NCBI RefSeq assembly: GCF_026012395.1 | Contig: NZ_BRZA01000001.1 | Location: 992,001-1,056,000, forward strand | Source: Lysinibacillus piscis | GTDB lineage: Bacteria; Bacillota; Bacilli; Bacillales_A; Planococcaceae | Direction of reading: 5' to 3' | DNA length: 64,000 nucleotides | Part shown: positions 63,404 through 64,000 of the stretch, one piece after another | How positions within the stretch are numbered: the first letter of the stretch is position 1 | How the letters are laid out: every line of letters starts with the position of its first letter | Made by a program: the position numbers and the translations under genes | The notes under the pieces: model-generated | Seen by the model: the letters and a program-made list of their open reading frames with translations, nothing else | Databases searched by the model: none | Told to the model about the DNA's origin: nothing

Positions 63404-63590
63404 TTTCTACTCTTCCTTCCGTTTTCAACAACGTGTAATGATACTGCAATATAGTATACATCTTTCAATTGAAAGTGTGAACCAATTTATTGTTTTTAAC
63501 GTTTCTGACACATTATTGGTTTCATTCACATAGTTATTTACAAAATATTGGTTCATTTTGTCTAGATAAAAAGCTTACAACAGGTATGCA

Positions 63591-63624
63591 AAAAAGGAGC
63601 TCCCTTCACTATCGGGAACCCCTC
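63591..63624 (-). terminator. Terminator of the flagellin gene
   Basis: On the minus strand GGTTCCC, overlapping the last codons, pairs with GGGAGC(T)CC with one wobble and a bulge, and a run of six T follows. Confidence 0.65.
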
Positions 63625-64000
63625 ATTGTACCGCTATCCAGCAATTTCAAAATGGATTGTGCTTGTTGCATATGAAGTGCCAGCACGTATTGACTTGCCT
63701 GCATTAAAATTTGTGCCTTCACCATATTCATCATTTCTTTGGCAATATCGGCATCACGAATACGTGATTCAGCAGCTTGCAAATTATCTGCCGTATTGAC
63801 AGTGACATTATAGGCATGCTCTAAACGATTTTGATATGCGCCTAATTGTGCACGTTGCAGGGATACTTTTTTCAATACGTCATCCATCGTCCCAATGGCT
63901 TTATCCGCTTCTTCCCGTGTAGCAATCGAGGCATTATCTAATCCTAATGCACTAGAGCCCATATCGCCCATTTGTAGCTCAATATTTTGCCCTGCATTTG
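63609..64000 (-). CDS. Flagellin, C-terminal part
   Basis: The last 130 codons; the gene continues past the right edge. The frame is open to the window end (NAGQNIELQMGDMGSS). The D1/D0 C-terminal flagellin domain is clear: RAQLGAYQNRLEHAYNVTVN, AAESRIRDADIAKEMMNMVK and AQILMQASQYVLALHMQQAQ. Flagellins usually end in ...VLQLL(R/G); here ILKLL is followed by nine extra residues (DSGTMRGSR) before TAG. The usual QA(N)Q stretch reads as LHMQQAQ, so this may be a minor or divergent flagellin paralogue. It forms the helical filament outside the cell. Confidence 0.9.
   Translation of the reverse strand, partial: NAGQNIELQMGDMGSSALGLDNASIATREEADKAIGTMDDVLKKVSLQRAQLGAYQNRLEHAYNVTVNTADNLQAAESRIRDADIAKEMMNMVKAQILMQASQYVLALHMQQAQSILKLLDSGTMRGSR

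Overview
The window looks like a chromosomal segment of a Lysinibacillus, most likely the L. sphaericus/fusiformis group. The DNA is AT-rich, and nine genes encode secreted proteins with S-layer homology (SLH) domains. The main S-layer gene (56283-59903, minus) begins MANQPKKYKKFVATA, which I recognise from the mosquitocidal L. sphaericus S-layer protein. CsaB, the pyruvyl transferase that makes the SLH ligand, is also present. The species call rests on recognition, not on a search.

Layout. 1-2.5 kb: a three-gene minus-strand chain with ATGA overlaps, csaB, a GT4 glycosyltransferase and a MurJ-like flippase cut by the window edge. 2.6-28 kb: a cell-surface island. It holds eight SLH proteins (a phosphodiester glycosidase-like protein, a glucosaminidase, an amidase, an NlpC/P60 peptidase, a CAP protein, an SLH-only protein, one with an unknown C-terminus, and a second S-layer-like protein). 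It also holds a 1159-residue repeat protein, a VanZ fusion, a polysaccharide polymerase-like membrane protein, two tandem small secreted paralogues and a membrane protein/HlyD-like pair. 28.4-33.6 kb: sugar-nucleotide supply (pgi, pgcA, galE, galU).

31.7-55.1 kb: about 23 kb of minus-strand genes, mostly overlapping or separated by less than 50 bases. They encode galE/galU, an initiating sugar-phosphate transferase, rhamnosyl-type GT2 enzymes, the complete dTDP-rhamnose pathway (rfbACBD), a lipid-linked sugar module (small SMR-like transporter, DUF2304-like protein, polyprenyl-P glycosyltransferase, GT-C enzyme), an acyltransferase, GT4 and fused GT-B/GT2 enzymes, a coiled-coil methyltransferase, a Wzt/Wzm ABC exporter, an O-antigen-ligase-like protein and a TPR protein. 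This is a coherent ABC-exporter pathway for a rhamnose-containing glycan. Its position between the two S-layer-type genes suggests S-layer or wall glycosylation, but that is inference.

55.2-64 kb: a wrecked tyrosine recombinase, the major S-layer gene with its promoter and terminator, a frameshifted Rpn-family gene, a tagA/wecC-like pair for wall-polymer synthesis, and the 3' end of a flagellin gene.

Working together: CsaB, TagA and the flippase would build the pyruvylated secondary wall polymer. SLH proteins, including four probable wall-remodelling enzymes and the S-layer, dock on it. The large cluster makes a second, rhamnose-containing surface glycan. I see no rRNA, tRNA, CRISPR array or intact insertion sequence.
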